DNA from: Bartonella sp. AR 15-3
GTDB lineage: Bacteria > Pseudomonadota > Alphaproteobacteria > Rhizobiales > Rhizobiaceae
Reading direction: 5' to 3'
Assembly (NCBI RefSeq): GCF_002022445.1
Contig: NZ_MUYE01000001.1
Span: forward strand, 930,001 to 994,000
Length of the DNA stretch: 64,000 bases
Position numbers and translations under genes: made by a program. The notes under the pieces are model-generated. The model was not told the origin of the DNA. It saw only the letters and a list, made by a program, of their open reading frames with translations, and made no database searches. The first letter of the stretch is position 1. The number at the start of each line of letters is the position of its first letter. Below, piece by piece: positions 20,664 to 29,783 of this stretch.

Positions 20664-21698
20664 ATGGAAAAAACCACTCTTATTTCCCTAAAGAACATTA
20701 GCCGCCGCTTCAAAAAAACAACAGGTATTCCAGCTATTGATAATTTATCTCTCGATATCCATGCTGGTGAAATCCTTGGTATTATTGGACGCAGTGGTGC
20801 AGGAAAATCAACACTTATTCGCTGCTTAAATGGCCTAGAAAAAATTGATGAAGGATATATCTTTTTTGATGGTGTTAATGTTTCCAACTTATCAGAAATA
20901 GAGTGGACTTCCTACCGCAAACATATTGGAATGATTTTTCAACATTTCAATCTTTTATCGTCGCAAAACATTATTGACAACATCGCTTTACCACTCCAAT
21001 TAGCAGGCATGAACAAAAAAAAACGCCGCCAACGAGCTTCTGAACTCATTGAATTAGTGGGATTATGCGGAAAAGAATATTGTTACCCTGCAGAACTTTC
21101 GGGAGGACAAAAACAGCGTGTTAGTATTGCCCGCTCTTTAGCAGCAAACCCCAAAATTTTGTTATCAGATGAAGCAACCTCTGCTCTTGATCCTGAAACA
21201 ACACAATCTATTCTGGAACTTCTTGCCGATATTAATAAACGTTTTAATCTTACTATTGTTCTCATTACTCATGAAATGGAAGTTGTGCGTACTATTGCGC
21301 ACCGCGTTGTTGTTCTTAACCAAGGACGAATTGTAGAAGAAGGATGTGTCAAAAACATTTTCACATCACCCCAAGAAGATACAACCATTGCTATGCTAAA
21401 ACTTGTAACACCACAACTTCCTATGGAATTTGCACAAAATCTTAAATTAATAGGTCAAGAAGCGATTATCGAAATCAATATTGCCGGTGAAATTGCTCAA
21501 CAACCTTTTCTTAATCTCCTTGAAGATGAAACAGGTTTAAGAGCGCGTATTCTTCATGGTAGCATTGATACAATCCAAGGAGAAATTATCGGACGTCTTT
21601 TTTTAGGACTTCCTGGACACAATAAAGTAGCTTTTAAAAAAGCTGTCCAATGGTTAACTGAAAAAGGACAATATTGTGAGGTTTTGGGGTATGTTTAA
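20664..21698 (+). CDS. metN: Methionine ABC transporter ATP-binding protein
   Basis: The 344-residue ATPase energises methionine import with MetI and MetQ. Walker A is GRSGAGKST, the signature LSGGQKQR, and Walker B ILLSDEATSALD. A C-terminal NIL domain (about 265-340), the regulatory methionine-sensing domain of MetN, is present around GEAIIEINIAGEIAQQP-like sequence. It follows metQ by six bases and overlaps the metI start by eight. Confidence 0.94.
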   Translation: MEKTTLISLKNISRRFKKTTGIPAIDNLSLDIHAGEILGIIGRSGAGKSTLIRCLNGLEKIDEGYIFFDGVNVSNLSEIEWTSYRKHIGMIFQHFNLLSSQNIIDNIALPLQLAGMNKKKRRQRASELIELVGLCGKEYCYPAELSGGQKQRVSIARSLAANPKILLSDEATSALDPETTQSILELLADINKRFNLTIVLITHEMEVVRTIAHRVVVLNQGRIVEEGCVKNIFTSPQEDTTIAMLKLVTPQLPMEFAQNLKLIGQEAIIEINIAGEIAQQPFLNLLEDETGLRARILHGSIDTIQGEIIGRLFLGLPGHNKVAFKKAVQWLTEKGQYCEVLGYV

Positions 21699-22350
21699 TA
21701 TTCTATATCATGAGCTTCCTAATGCTATTCTTGATACATTATTCATGACAATAAGTGCCTCTTTTATGGCCCTTATTTTCGGACTACCGCTTGGTTTGTT
21801 GCTTCATACAACGACACGTGAAGAACTTTTTCCGTCATTCCTTATTCATTGCCTTTTGACTATTATTATCGATAGTATTCGTGCTATTCCCTTTATTATA
21901 CTGGCCTTTTATCTTTTACCCATTACCCGAGCGGTAATAGGAAGCGGCATAGGAATTTCTTCAGTAATTTTTGTTCTTACCATTTCAGCTATTCCTTTTT
22001 ATGCGCGCATAGCAGAATTATCTTTTAAAACAGTTGATCATAATTTAGTTGAAGCCGTTCGTTCTATGGGAGCTAATCGCTTTCAAATCATCAGACATGT
22101 TCTTATTTCTGAAGCACTCCCTAGCCTCATTACTGGTTTTACAGTCATGGTCATTTCTCTAATCAGTGCTACTTCGCTTGCTGGATATCTTGGTGGTGGC
22201 GGTTTGGGTGATCTAGCAATTCGCTATGGCTATCAACGCTACAATCCTATTATCATGACAATAGTAATTATTTTTTTAATTATTCTCAATATAATTGTTC
22301 AATGGACTGGTGATAAAATTGCACAGAAATTGGATAAAGCAAAATATTAA
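21691..22350 (+). CDS. metI: Methionine ABC transporter permease
   Basis: A 219-residue inner-membrane permease with about five hydrophobic segments and the EAA coupling loop (VEAVRSMGANRFQIIRHVLI), followed by SATSLAGYLGGGGLGDLAIR, typical of MetI. I prefer the ATG at 21691, which overlaps the metN stop and is preceded by GAGG and GGGG, over the GTG at 21676. Its 3' end overlaps the convergent MaoC-like gene by four bases, so no terminator separates them. Confidence 0.93.
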   Translation: MFNILYHELPNAILDTLFMTISASFMALIFGLPLGLLLHTTTREELFPSFLIHCLLTIIIDSIRAIPFIILAFYLLPITRAVIGSGIGISSVIFVLTISAIPFYARIAELSFKTVDHNLVEAVRSMGANRFQIIRHVLISEALPSLITGFTVMVISLISATSLAGYLGGGGLGDLAIRYGYQRYNPIIMTIVIIFLIILNIIVQWTGDKIAQKLDKAKY

Positions 22351-22835
22351 AAAGTTTCACAAGCTGACTTGTTTTCGTCAATTATAGCAATAATAAGCCA
22401 GTCGGCAATAAAAGCTGGATTTTTTAATTGTTCAATCTCCATTGTTACTTCATAATGAAAAACAACACGACCAGAAGGACGAACTTTAGCATTATTTAAA
22501 ATAAAACGAGCACGCACTCGTGCTCCTGTTTTTACAGGATTCATAAAACGAACTTTATTAAAACCGTAATTAATCCCCATCGTCGCGCCTTCCAACTTTG
22601 GCAATGCCTCATAAGCTAACACAGACAAAAGTGACAATGTTAAAAAACCATGAGCAATAGTCCCTCCAAAAGGCGTTTCTTTCGCTTTTTCTTCATCTAC
22701 ATGAATCCATTGATGATCATCCGTTGCATATGCAAATTGATTAATCATATCTTGTGTAACAAGACGCCACTGTGATAAGCCAATTTCTTTTCCAATGAAA
22801 TTGGCTATATCTTTCACTGCTATTTTTCGTTGCAT
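22347..22835 (-). CDS. MaoC family dehydratase (NodN-like)
   Basis: The 162-residue protein has the single hot-dog fold of MaoC-like (R)-specific enoyl-CoA hydratases. The motif YATDDHQWIHVDEEKA places the catalytic Asp and His, followed by PFGGTIAHGFLTLSLL. It resembles the NodN branch of the family, whose substrates are uncertain. It would hydrate a trans-2-enoyl-CoA or related thioester in the cytosol. It is convergent with metI and transcribed away from the SAF-domain oxidoreductase. Confidence 0.82.
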   Translation of the reverse strand: MQRKIAVKDIANFIGKEIGLSQWRLVTQDMINQFAYATDDHQWIHVDEEKAKETPFGGTIAHGFLTLSLLSVLAYEALPKLEGATMGINYGFNKVRFMNPVKTGARVRARFILNNAKVRPSGRVVFHYEVTMEIEQLKNPAFIADWLIIAIIDENKSACETF

Positions 22836-23002
22836 AACACTATCCTTGTTTTACTAGACAAAAGACTAAATGCCTTCTCTCTTGCTTTTATAAAAGCCAT
22901 TGTTTAGAGCATCAACAACATAAAGTTTAAATGTCTCATAGATAAACGCATTTATTAATAATAAAATGTTTTCTTAAAGAAAAATTTAAATAGGAAACAA
23001 CA

Positions 23003-24316
23003 ATGACCAGCAATATAAATCTAACAGGTTTAGCACGTGATTTGAAACAGCGTGCAGAAAGCTATAAACCCATTCGTATTGGACTAATTGGTTGTGGTGA
23101 AATGGGAACAGATTTATTATCTAGTATTACACATATGGATGGCATAACAATTGCGGCTGTTGCTAGCCGCACACCATCTCGTATTTTTGATGCTGCTGCA
23201 TTAGCCTATGGAGAAGAAGGCCATGTATGTGAAGTTGAAAACACTACTGCCTTAACCCAAACTATTGAAAAAGGCTTAATTGCTGCTACTAATGATTTAG
23301 ACCTTGTCTTAGGCCATGAGCAAATTGACATTATTGTTGATGCAACAGGTCATCCTGAAGCAGGCGCAGAAATTGGTTTCAAAACACTTAGCAACAATAA
23401 ACATCTTGTCATGATGAATGTGGAAGCTGATGTTACGATTGGTGCTTATCTCAAATATGAAGCAGATAAACGAGGTCTTATTTATACACTTGGTGCTGGC
23501 GATGAACCGACATCTTGTATGGAACTCATTGAATTTGTCTCAGCACTCGGGCATAAGATTGTCGCAGTAGGTAAAGGAAAAAATAATCCACTTATTTTAG
23601 ATGCCACTCCTGATGAGTACGAAGAAGAAGCCAGAAAACGCAATATGAATGTTCGTATGTTAGTTGAATTTATTGATGGATCTAAAACAATGGTTGAAAT
23701 GGCAGCAATTGCTAATGCAACAGGGCTCCTTCCTGATTGCCCAGGAATGCATGGTCCTAATGCTGCACTCAAAGATTTAAATAAAGTACTTATTCCAAAA
23801 CAAGATGGTGGCATTTTAAACAGATGTGGTGTTGTAGATTATTCAATAGGCAAAGGAGTTGCCCCTGGTGTTTTTGTTATTGCAGAAATAGCACATCCAC
23901 GTTTACGTGAACGTATGGAAGATTTAAAAATCGGTCAAGGACCTTACTTTACCTTTCACCGCCCCTACCACTTAACTGCAATGGAAGTTCCACTTACCTG
24001 CGCACGCATTATGTTGTATGGTAAAACAGATATGGCACCACTTAAACACCCAGTAGCGGAGGTTTGTGCTGTTGCTAAAAAAAACTTATACCCTGGTGAA
24101 CAATTAGATTTTATAGGTCTTTACAGCTATCGTGCTTGGACAATGAGCGTTGAAGAAGCACGCGCTCATCAAGCTATCCCTTGTGGACTTCTAGAAAAAG
24201 CAACGGTTACAGCTGCAATTAAAAAGAATGAGCTCATTACAATACACAATACAACTATTCGCGAAAATCAATGGATTGCACAACTGCGTAAGAAACAAGA
24301 CCTCTTACTACATTAA
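23003..24316 (+). CDS. NAD(P)-dependent oxidoreductase with C-terminal SAF domain
   Basis: The 437-residue protein has a homoserine dehydrogenase-like Rossmann fold (RIGLIGCGEMGTDLL at about 26-40, then VDATGHPEAGAEIG). The central domain contains YTLGAGDEPTSCMELIEFV, and the C-terminus resembles a SAF domain (GLLEKATVTAAIKKNELITI). Such proteins are often annotated as homoserine dehydrogenase-like, but they lack the standard Hom catalytic region. The substrate is unknown, perhaps a sugar acid or other polyol derivative. GGAAAC precedes the ATG. No pathway partner is adjacent, so the context gives no clue. Confidence 0.7.
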   Translation: MTSNINLTGLARDLKQRAESYKPIRIGLIGCGEMGTDLLSSITHMDGITIAAVASRTPSRIFDAAALAYGEEGHVCEVENTTALTQTIEKGLIAATNDLDLVLGHEQIDIIVDATGHPEAGAEIGFKTLSNNKHLVMMNVEADVTIGAYLKYEADKRGLIYTLGAGDEPTSCMELIEFVSALGHKIVAVGKGKNNPLILDATPDEYEEEARKRNMNVRMLVEFIDGSKTMVEMAAIANATGLLPDCPGMHGPNAALKDLNKVLIPKQDGGILNRCGVVDYSIGKGVAPGVFVIAEIAHPRLRERMEDLKIGQGPYFTFHRPYHLTAMEVPLTCARIMLYGKTDMAPLKHPVAEVCAVAKKNLYPGEQLDFIGLYSYRAWTMSVEEARAHQAIPCGLLEKATVTAAIKKNELITIHNTTIRENQWIAQLRKKQDLLLH

Positions 24317-24902
24317 ATATTCTTCTCGTATAAGCCATACTGTCCATTTAAAAGTACTAAACCGTATAAAATAATCCAGATATAGAAAAAAAAACTAAAT
24401 CACTTCTTAGTCTCAAAGAGAAAAACATTGCTTATTCTTTTTAAATCAAAGCATTTAATAATCACAAATTTTCTTTCAGTTGCTCATTCTTTTAAAAAAA
24501 CGAAAATATTAACAAGCCTTAATCAATAAAAGAAATAAAATTATAAACAATCTTATAAACCGTCACTCTTTTAAGTATCAAATTCGCTTTGCACATCACG
24601 CTTACAAAGTATATGAAATAAAGGGCAAGAAACAACCTTTGTGAAAAAATAAAAAACATAGATACACTTTATCAGCTTCACTCAATAATTCTCTGTAAAC
24701 TAGCCATAAAAAGTTTGTATAACATGAAAAATACAAAACAAATTTAATCCTTGATTGACATTGAATTATACATTAAACATTACATATCTTAGGTCATTTT
24801 GATAACGTAATGTATTCTTGCTGTATATTTATTGTGTAAAAAAACTTAATATAAGGGTTTTAATCCTAAAATTTCAAAAATGTTTTAAAAAAGGACAAAA
24901 TA
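24317..24902. other. Intergenic region with promoter of the iron importer
   Basis: 586 AT-rich bases between the SAF-domain gene and the siderophore importer. No gene is recognised. A TTGACA at 24755-24760 lies just before the inverted repeat described separately; no convincing -10 element follows at 17 bases. Confidence 0.4.
24775..24815 (+). promoter_or_regulatory. Inverted repeat, candidate operator of the iron importer
   Basis: ACATTAC (24777-24783) and its exact reverse complement GTAATGT (24807-24813) are 30 bases apart centre to centre, about three helical turns. One flanking base pair also extends the match. It lies about 90 bases before the start codon of the iron-siderophore binding protein, where an iron-responsive regulator (Irr or RirA) could act. 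The assignment to a regulator is inference. Confidence 0.35.
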
Positions 24903-25823
24903 ATGATTGTTAAACGTATAATAAAGGCAGTTTCTATTTTAACTGTAATAATGAGCTTTATAACCGCCGCATGGGCAAATCTAACGGTTGAACACGCTTC
25001 AGGCACAACTTCTGTTCCTAACAACCCTAAAAAGGTTGTATTCTTTGATCTTGCATCGCTCGATAATGTAAATCGTTTAGGCATTAATACTGAGGTTGGT
25101 GTTCCTGAAGGAAAAAAACCCATATATTTGCAACATTTCGATGATGTAAAATATGAAAAAATTGGTACTTTCTTTGAACCTAATTATGAAAAAATCGCTG
25201 CTTTTCAGCCTGACCTTATTATTATTTCCTCAAGAACGAAATCTAAATATCACGATTTATCCAAAATCGCTCCAACGATTGATTTGACAGTAGGGTATGA
25301 AAATGCTCTTCAAAATATTGAACGGAATATCACCATTCTTGGAAAAATTTTTGGGAAAGAAAAAGAAGCGGAACGAGAAATTGCAACGCTCAAAGAAAAT
25401 TTAGCAATGGTTCGTAAAAGCACAGAAGGGAAAGGTACAGGACTCGTTCTGATGACTTCAGGTGGAAAAATAAATGCTTTGGGTCCAAAATCACGTATAG
25501 ATATTATTCATACTAACTTTGGAATCGCTGCTGCAACTGATAAAATAGTTGTGCACAAACATGGACAACCTATTTCTCCTGAATTTATTCTTGAAACCAA
25601 TCCTGATTGGTTATTAGTTATTGATCGCGATGCTGCAATTGGACGGGAAGGAAAATCTGCAGCAGAATTGTTAGACAATGAACTTGTTCACCGCACAACT
25701 GCTGGGAAAAAAAATCAAATTATTTACCTAGATTCCTGGAGCTGGTATCGTGCAAGTGGTGGTTTAACTGGACTGAATGAAGCAACAAAGCAAATCAGCA
25801 AAGCTTTTACAGAAAGTAAATAA
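24903..25823 (+). CDS. Iron-siderophore ABC transporter substrate-binding protein (FatB/CeuE family)
   Basis: The 306-residue protein has a signal peptide (about 1-25, ending AAWA) and the class III periplasmic-binding fold: PNNPKKVVFFDLASLDNVNR, GTFFEPNYEKIAAFQPDLII, and the C-terminal YLDSWSWYRASGGLTGL. The family (FatB, CeuE, YclQ) binds ferric catecholate-type siderophores or fragments of them in the periplasm. No lipobox cysteine is present. It is the first gene of a complete importer, and a hairpin separates it from the permeases, which would favour higher binding-protein levels. Confidence 0.85.
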   Translation: MIVKRIIKAVSILTVIMSFITAAWANLTVEHASGTTSVPNNPKKVVFFDLASLDNVNRLGINTEVGVPEGKKPIYLQHFDDVKYEKIGTFFEPNYEKIAAFQPDLIIISSRTKSKYHDLSKIAPTIDLTVGYENALQNIERNITILGKIFGKEKEAEREIATLKENLAMVRKSTEGKGTGLVLMTSGGKINALGPKSRIDIIHTNFGIAAATDKIVVHKHGQPISPEFILETNPDWLLVIDRDAAIGREGKSAAELLDNELVHRTTAGKKNQIIYLDSWSWYRASGGLTGLNEATKQISKAFTESK

Positions 25824-25868
25824 GAACGGTTAAATATAAAATAACTTGCTCGTTATAAAATAAGATTT

Positions 25869-25914
25869 AATAACAGAAGTTTTTATATTATTATACCAAA
25901 AAGCTTCTGTTATT
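25869..25914 (+). terminator. Intercistronic stem-loop between binding-protein and permease genes
   Basis: AATAACAGAAG (25869-25879) pairs exactly with CTTCTGTTATT (25904-25914), with further inner pairing of T and A runs. There is no T run right after the stem, so it is more likely an mRNA-stabilising or partial attenuating hairpin than a full terminator. Confidence 0.6.
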
Positions 25915-25931
25915 TAAAAAAAGAATTTGAT

Positions 25932-26888
25932 GTGACAAATTATTGGATAGCCATAGCAATCATTGCAATATTTTCTGCTTGTAGCATTTTCGTTGGTTAT
26001 TCTGATATGACACTTGCTGATTTATTATCAGGCGATTTAAAAGCGTGGCTTCTTTTTTGGCAAACGCGTCTTCCTCGAACAATTGCAGTACTCTTGACGG
26101 GTATGTCACTCGCTCTCTCAGGAACAATTATGCAATTGTTAACACGTAATCGTTTTGTCGAACCTTCAACCGCTGGAACAGTTGAATCCGCATCACTCGG
26201 CATCCTTTTCGTTATGATTTTTATCCCTGACATACCTGTACTTGGAAAAATGGTTGTTTCCACAGCCTTTGCCATGATTGGTACATTAATTTTTATGTTT
26301 TTATTATACAAGGTTCCTTTAAAATCTGTTCTCATCGTACCGCTTATAGGAATTATGCTGGGATATGTTATTAATGCCCTAACAAATGCTATTGCTGACC
26401 ATGAAATGCTGCTTCCTTCTCTTCAAGCCCATTTGTTCGGTAGTTTTTCAATGATTATTGATGGGAAATATGAACTTTTATGGTTGTCTTTTCCTTTATG
26501 CATTCTTGCTTATTTTGCTGCCCATCACTTTACTGTAGCTGGCCTTGGGGAAGATTTGACGAATAATCTTGGTCTTAATTACCGTATTGTCATGTTTTTG
26601 GGGCTCTTTATCGTTGCATCAATTACCGCTTTGGTCACTTGTACAGTTGGTCGTATTCCTTTTGTCGGATTGATTATCCCAAATCTTATCTCAAATTTCA
26701 TGGGGGATAATATGCGTCATAGCGCTCCCTGGGTAATGATTAGCGGTGCTGGACTGGTATTAATCTGTGATCTTTTAGGGCGAGTCCTTCACCATGATTT
26801 TGAAATTCCTATCAGCACTGTAATGGGTGTCATTGGTAGCTTTATTTTTATCATACTGCTTTTACACTGGAGGAAGCGTCTTGGATAG
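25932..26888 (+). CDS. Iron-siderophore ABC transporter permease (FatD/FecCD family)
   Basis: A 318-residue FecCD-type permease with about nine hydrophobic segments. TRLPRTIAVLLTGMSLALSG near residue 45 and TCTVGRIPFVGLIIPNLISN near 240 are the family landmarks. GTG at 25932 is the start; the overlapping ATG one frame away meets a stop at once. It pairs with the next permease to form the membrane channel for a ferric siderophore. Its 3' end overlaps the TTG start of the next gene by eight bases. Confidence 0.85.
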   Translation: MTNYWIAIAIIAIFSACSIFVGYSDMTLADLLSGDLKAWLLFWQTRLPRTIAVLLTGMSLALSGTIMQLLTRNRFVEPSTAGTVESASLGILFVMIFIPDIPVLGKMVVSTAFAMIGTLIFMFLLYKVPLKSVLIVPLIGIMLGYVINALTNAIADHEMLLPSLQAHLFGSFSMIIDGKYELLWLSFPLCILAYFAAHHFTVAGLGEDLTNNLGLNYRIVMFLGLFIVASITALVTCTVGRIPFVGLIIPNLISNFMGDNMRHSAPWVMISGAGLVLICDLLGRVLHHDFEIPISTVMGVIGSFIFIILLLHWRKRLG

Positions 26889-27831
26889 ACAAAAAACAAC
26901 TATACTGATATTGACAGCACTGACCATAATAGCATGTGTTATGAGTAGTCTTTATATGCTATGGAATATAACTATTTTTACATGGAAGTTTCGTTTCGCA
27001 AAACTTGTTTCTCTTCTTCTCATTGCATATACAATTGCTATCTCTACTGTTTTATTTCAAACAGTCGTTAATAATCGTCTTTTGACGCCTTCAATCGTGG
27101 GACTTGATCAACTTTATATTTTAATCAAAACCGTTATTCTTTATTCTCTCGACTCTCTTTCCCTACCATTCCTAAATGAAGAAGGGCAATTAATTCTTGA
27201 AGCTCTTATTCTTATTATTTTTTCAACAAGTCTCTTTCGCTGGTTATTCTCAGGAAACATTCAAGGTCTTCATCTAACTTTATTGATTGGTGTCGTTTTT
27301 GGTGGATTTTTTTTCAGCTTACGCATGTTTATGCAATTACAACTAAATCCAGATCAAATGATGAATTTGACAGATATTATGTTTGCAAATTTTAATAAAT
27401 TCAATACATCATTAATTGGCTTTGCTACAATCATTGTTTTCATCGTAAGCTTGATCGGATGGCGTTTACGTCACTCGCTTGATGTTCTTTCTCTTGGACG
27501 TGAAGCTGCTCTTAATCTTGGCGTTGATTATCAGAAAAGTGCTACAGCTATTCTTATTTTTATCTCTATTCTTGTATCGATTTCTACGGCACTTGTTGGA
27601 CCAATCACTTTTTTGGGATTATTAGTTGCCAATCTTTCTTATGAACTTTCACCTCAAGCAAAACACCATGTTGTTGTACCTACTACAATATTATTAACCA
27701 TAATTTCTTTAGTAAGCGGACAATTTATTTTAGAACAAATTTTGAATATGGGAGGACGACTAAGTTTTATTATTGAATTTTTTGGTGGTATCGTCTTTTT
27801 AAGTCTATTGATGAAGGGACAATTAAAATGA
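26881..27831 (+). CDS. Iron-siderophore ABC transporter permease (FatC/FecCD family), TTG start
   Basis: This 316-residue FecCD-type permease is the second membrane subunit of the importer. I place the start at the TTG at 26881 because a perfect GGAGG (26869-26873) sits seven bases upstream. The longer reading frame from a GTG at 26827 would lie largely within the preceding gene. Family segments LGREAALNLGVDYQKSATAI and ALVGPITFLGLLVANLSYEL are present. The TGA stop overlaps the ATG of the ATPase gene. Confidence 0.82.
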   Translation: MDRQKTTILILTALTIIACVMSSLYMLWNITIFTWKFRFAKLVSLLLIAYTIAISTVLFQTVVNNRLLTPSIVGLDQLYILIKTVILYSLDSLSLPFLNEEGQLILEALILIIFSTSLFRWLFSGNIQGLHLTLLIGVVFGGFFFSLRMFMQLQLNPDQMMNLTDIMFANFNKFNTSLIGFATIIVFIVSLIGWRLRHSLDVLSLGREAALNLGVDYQKSATAILIFISILVSISTALVGPITFLGLLVANLSYELSPQAKHHVVVPTTILLTIISLVSGQFILEQILNMGGRLSFIIEFFGGIVFLSLLMKGQLK

Positions 27832-28586
27832 TTGAAATCAATCATCTTTCCAAAACCTATGGAGCTAAGACGGTTATTGATAATTTATGCCTTCATTTAC
27901 CAGAAGGGGGAATTATTTCTCTTATTGGTCCTAATGGTTCAGGAAAATCAACTCTTTTGATGATGATTAGACGACTTTTACCGATTACTAAAGGCACAAT
28001 TAATGTCGATGGCTTTGATATTCAAACGACATCATACGATATTTTAGCTAAAAAGCTCTCACTTTTACGTCAAGATAATCCTTTATCTGTTCGCCTAACA
28101 GTTCGTGATTTAGTAAGTTTTGGGCGCTATCCTTATTCTAAAGGTAGATATAACAATGAAGATAAACAATTTATCAATAGTGCTATTCAATATCTTGGTT
28201 TAAAAAACTTAGAAACGCGCTTTTTAGATGAACTATCTGGAGGACAGCGTCAACGTGCTTTTATTGCAATGGTCATTTGTCAAAATACTAACTATTTTTT
28301 ATTAGATGAACCATTGAACAACCTCGATATGAAACATTCCGTTTCCATGATGAAGCAACTACGCCGTGCAGCCAATGAATTAAAAAAAACCATTCTTCTT
28401 GTTATGCATGATATTAATTTTGCCTCATATTACTCAGATTTGATTGTCGCAATCAAAAATGGCAGAGCTGTTTATTGTGGGAGTCCAAAAGAAATTATCC
28501 AGCCCAAAATTCTTAAAGACATTTATGATATGGATATTCAAGTTACAACCATCAATGATGTACCTATTGCTCTTTATTACCAATAA
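27828..28586 (+). CDS. Iron-siderophore ABC transporter ATP-binding protein
   Basis: The 252-residue ATPase has Walker A GPNGSGKST, the signature LSGGQRQR, Walker B YFLLDEPLNNLD and the switch His in LLVMHDINFAS. It belongs to the FepC/FecE/CeuD group and drives siderophore import with the two permeases and the binding protein upstream. The ATG overlaps the upstream stop (ATGA), which indicates coupled translation. It is the last gene of the four-gene operon. Confidence 0.88.
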   Translation: MIEINHLSKTYGAKTVIDNLCLHLPEGGIISLIGPNGSGKSTLLMMIRRLLPITKGTINVDGFDIQTTSYDILAKKLSLLRQDNPLSVRLTVRDLVSFGRYPYSKGRYNNEDKQFINSAIQYLGLKNLETRFLDELSGGQRQRAFIAMVICQNTNYFLLDEPLNNLDMKHSVSMMKQLRRAANELKKTILLVMHDINFASYYSDLIVAIKNGRAVYCGSPKEIIQPKILKDIYDMDIQVTTINDVPIALYYQ

Positions 28587-29141
28587 AAAACTTTTCTTTA
28601 GAACTAGCATATTCTTCAAAACTTTCTAGAAAAAGTAAAATTTGAATATTGAGTAATAGTAAACTTTGAGATCATCAATCTTGGAACAAATTTAAATTTT
28701 AAAAAATTTAATAAAATTAGTAATTTATATTCTACATTCAGAAATCTTTATCTTTTTTTCTTCATCTAACTAATTTTTTCTCAATCCTGAAATTTTGTAA
28801 TCATTAAAATACCAACCTAATGGCAAGAAAGTAGCAACACCATTTCAAATAATCTGCTAATTGTTATTCCCGAAAATAGAAAACAGTGTTACCAAAAACA
28901 AAACAAGTGTACGTAAAAAAATTCTAATTCAGTCATTTTTTATACAAAGAAATTAATGTTAGATAACTCCTGAATATTTATAAAATGAACATTCAGCTTT
29001 TCTCTTAATATTCTTAATCTAAGTGCTTTATTTATATATCCTTTTCCCATATTATCTATTAGCTGCTTGATTTTATGAAAAAAATTGATTACCTTCGCGT
29101 GGTTTTTATGAATCATTAGATAGTTAATGCAATGAGGGGTA
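28587..29141. other. Intergenic region after the iron importer, no gene recognised
   Basis: 555 AT-rich bases, with stops in all frames. No strong terminator hairpin was found directly after the ATPase gene; only a weak TTCTAGAA-type palindrome around 28622 is visible. Confidence 0.4.
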
Positions 29142-29510
29142 ATGATTATGAAGCCAGAGAAAGTTACTTCAACAGTGCGCTTTGCAATATCAATGCCGCC
29201 AGTGACATTTTCTAAAAATAGAGTGCAATCAACTCAGAAATTTACAAAAATGGCTCCTGTTGTTGAACCCATGCCCCATTATCCTCTTTCAGCAAATATT
29301 TCTGATATGCTTACACATATTAATGAGATTATTCGTCAGAAAATAATGAAACCAGTCACAAGCTATGATGATTTTTTCTTTTTAAATGCAGCAGAAAAGT
29401 ATAAGAAGCAGTCAATGCAACAATGTGAAATAATAAAAAAAGAAGAGTCTCCTACAGCACAAAGAACAGATGGGGAATTAATTGCGGTAGAGAAAGAAAG
29501 TGCTGCATAA
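29142..29510 (+). CDS. Small protein of unknown function next to the flagellar cluster
   Basis: A 122-residue reading frame with no family I recognise. It starts MIMKPEKVTSTVRFAISMPP, has no signal peptide or membrane segment, contains LSANISDMLTHINEIIRQKI in the middle and a charged C-terminus (KKEESPTAQRTDGELIAVEK). GAGGGG seven bases before the ATG is a good ribosome-binding site and is the main support that it is a gene. Its base composition is less AT-rich than the spacers. It converges with fliQ. A flagellar or regulatory role is possible from position only. Confidence 0.6.
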   Translation: MIMKPEKVTSTVRFAISMPPVTFSKNRVQSTQKFTKMAPVVEPMPHYPLSANISDMLTHINEIIRQKIMKPVTSYDDFFFLNAAEKYKKQSMQQCEIIKKEESPTAQRTDGELIAVEKESAA

Positions 29511-29783
29511 ATATATGCGAAATTTGCAGAATGGTAATTGAATTAAAATAATCAGTGCGAAATAGATAATTATTATTTATAAAAACAAAAAGGGTTTTTC
29601 AAAAAAATTTAATGTGTGTCTTACAAAGAATTTTCTAAAAAATTTGTAATGCTATTATATTTTATTTGTGCGATAACCATAATAATTTAGCTTGTATAAG
29701 AAAGCCTATCAATTAATAGCTTTCCATATGTAGATATAAGAAAAAACATTCCAGTATCTTATGATATACTTTTAAAAAAATCT
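29511..29783. other. Short spacer after fliQ, no flhA or fliR
   Basis: About 270 AT-rich bases between the small unknown gene and fliQ. In related Rhizobiales flhA and fliR follow fliQ; neither is present, and no remnant is visible. A weak hairpin (AGTAT...ATACT, 29754-29771) is followed by T residues on the + strand. Confidence 0.4.

Noticed and set aside
26827-26880. Upstream GTG start for the second iron-siderophore permease
   Set aside because: It would overlap the previous gene by 62 bases; the TTG at 26881 has a perfect GGAGG at the right distance.
29754-29775. Short hairpin AGTAT...ATACT after fliQ as a terminator
   Set aside because: Only five base pairs, all but one A-T; such stems are expected by chance in this composition.
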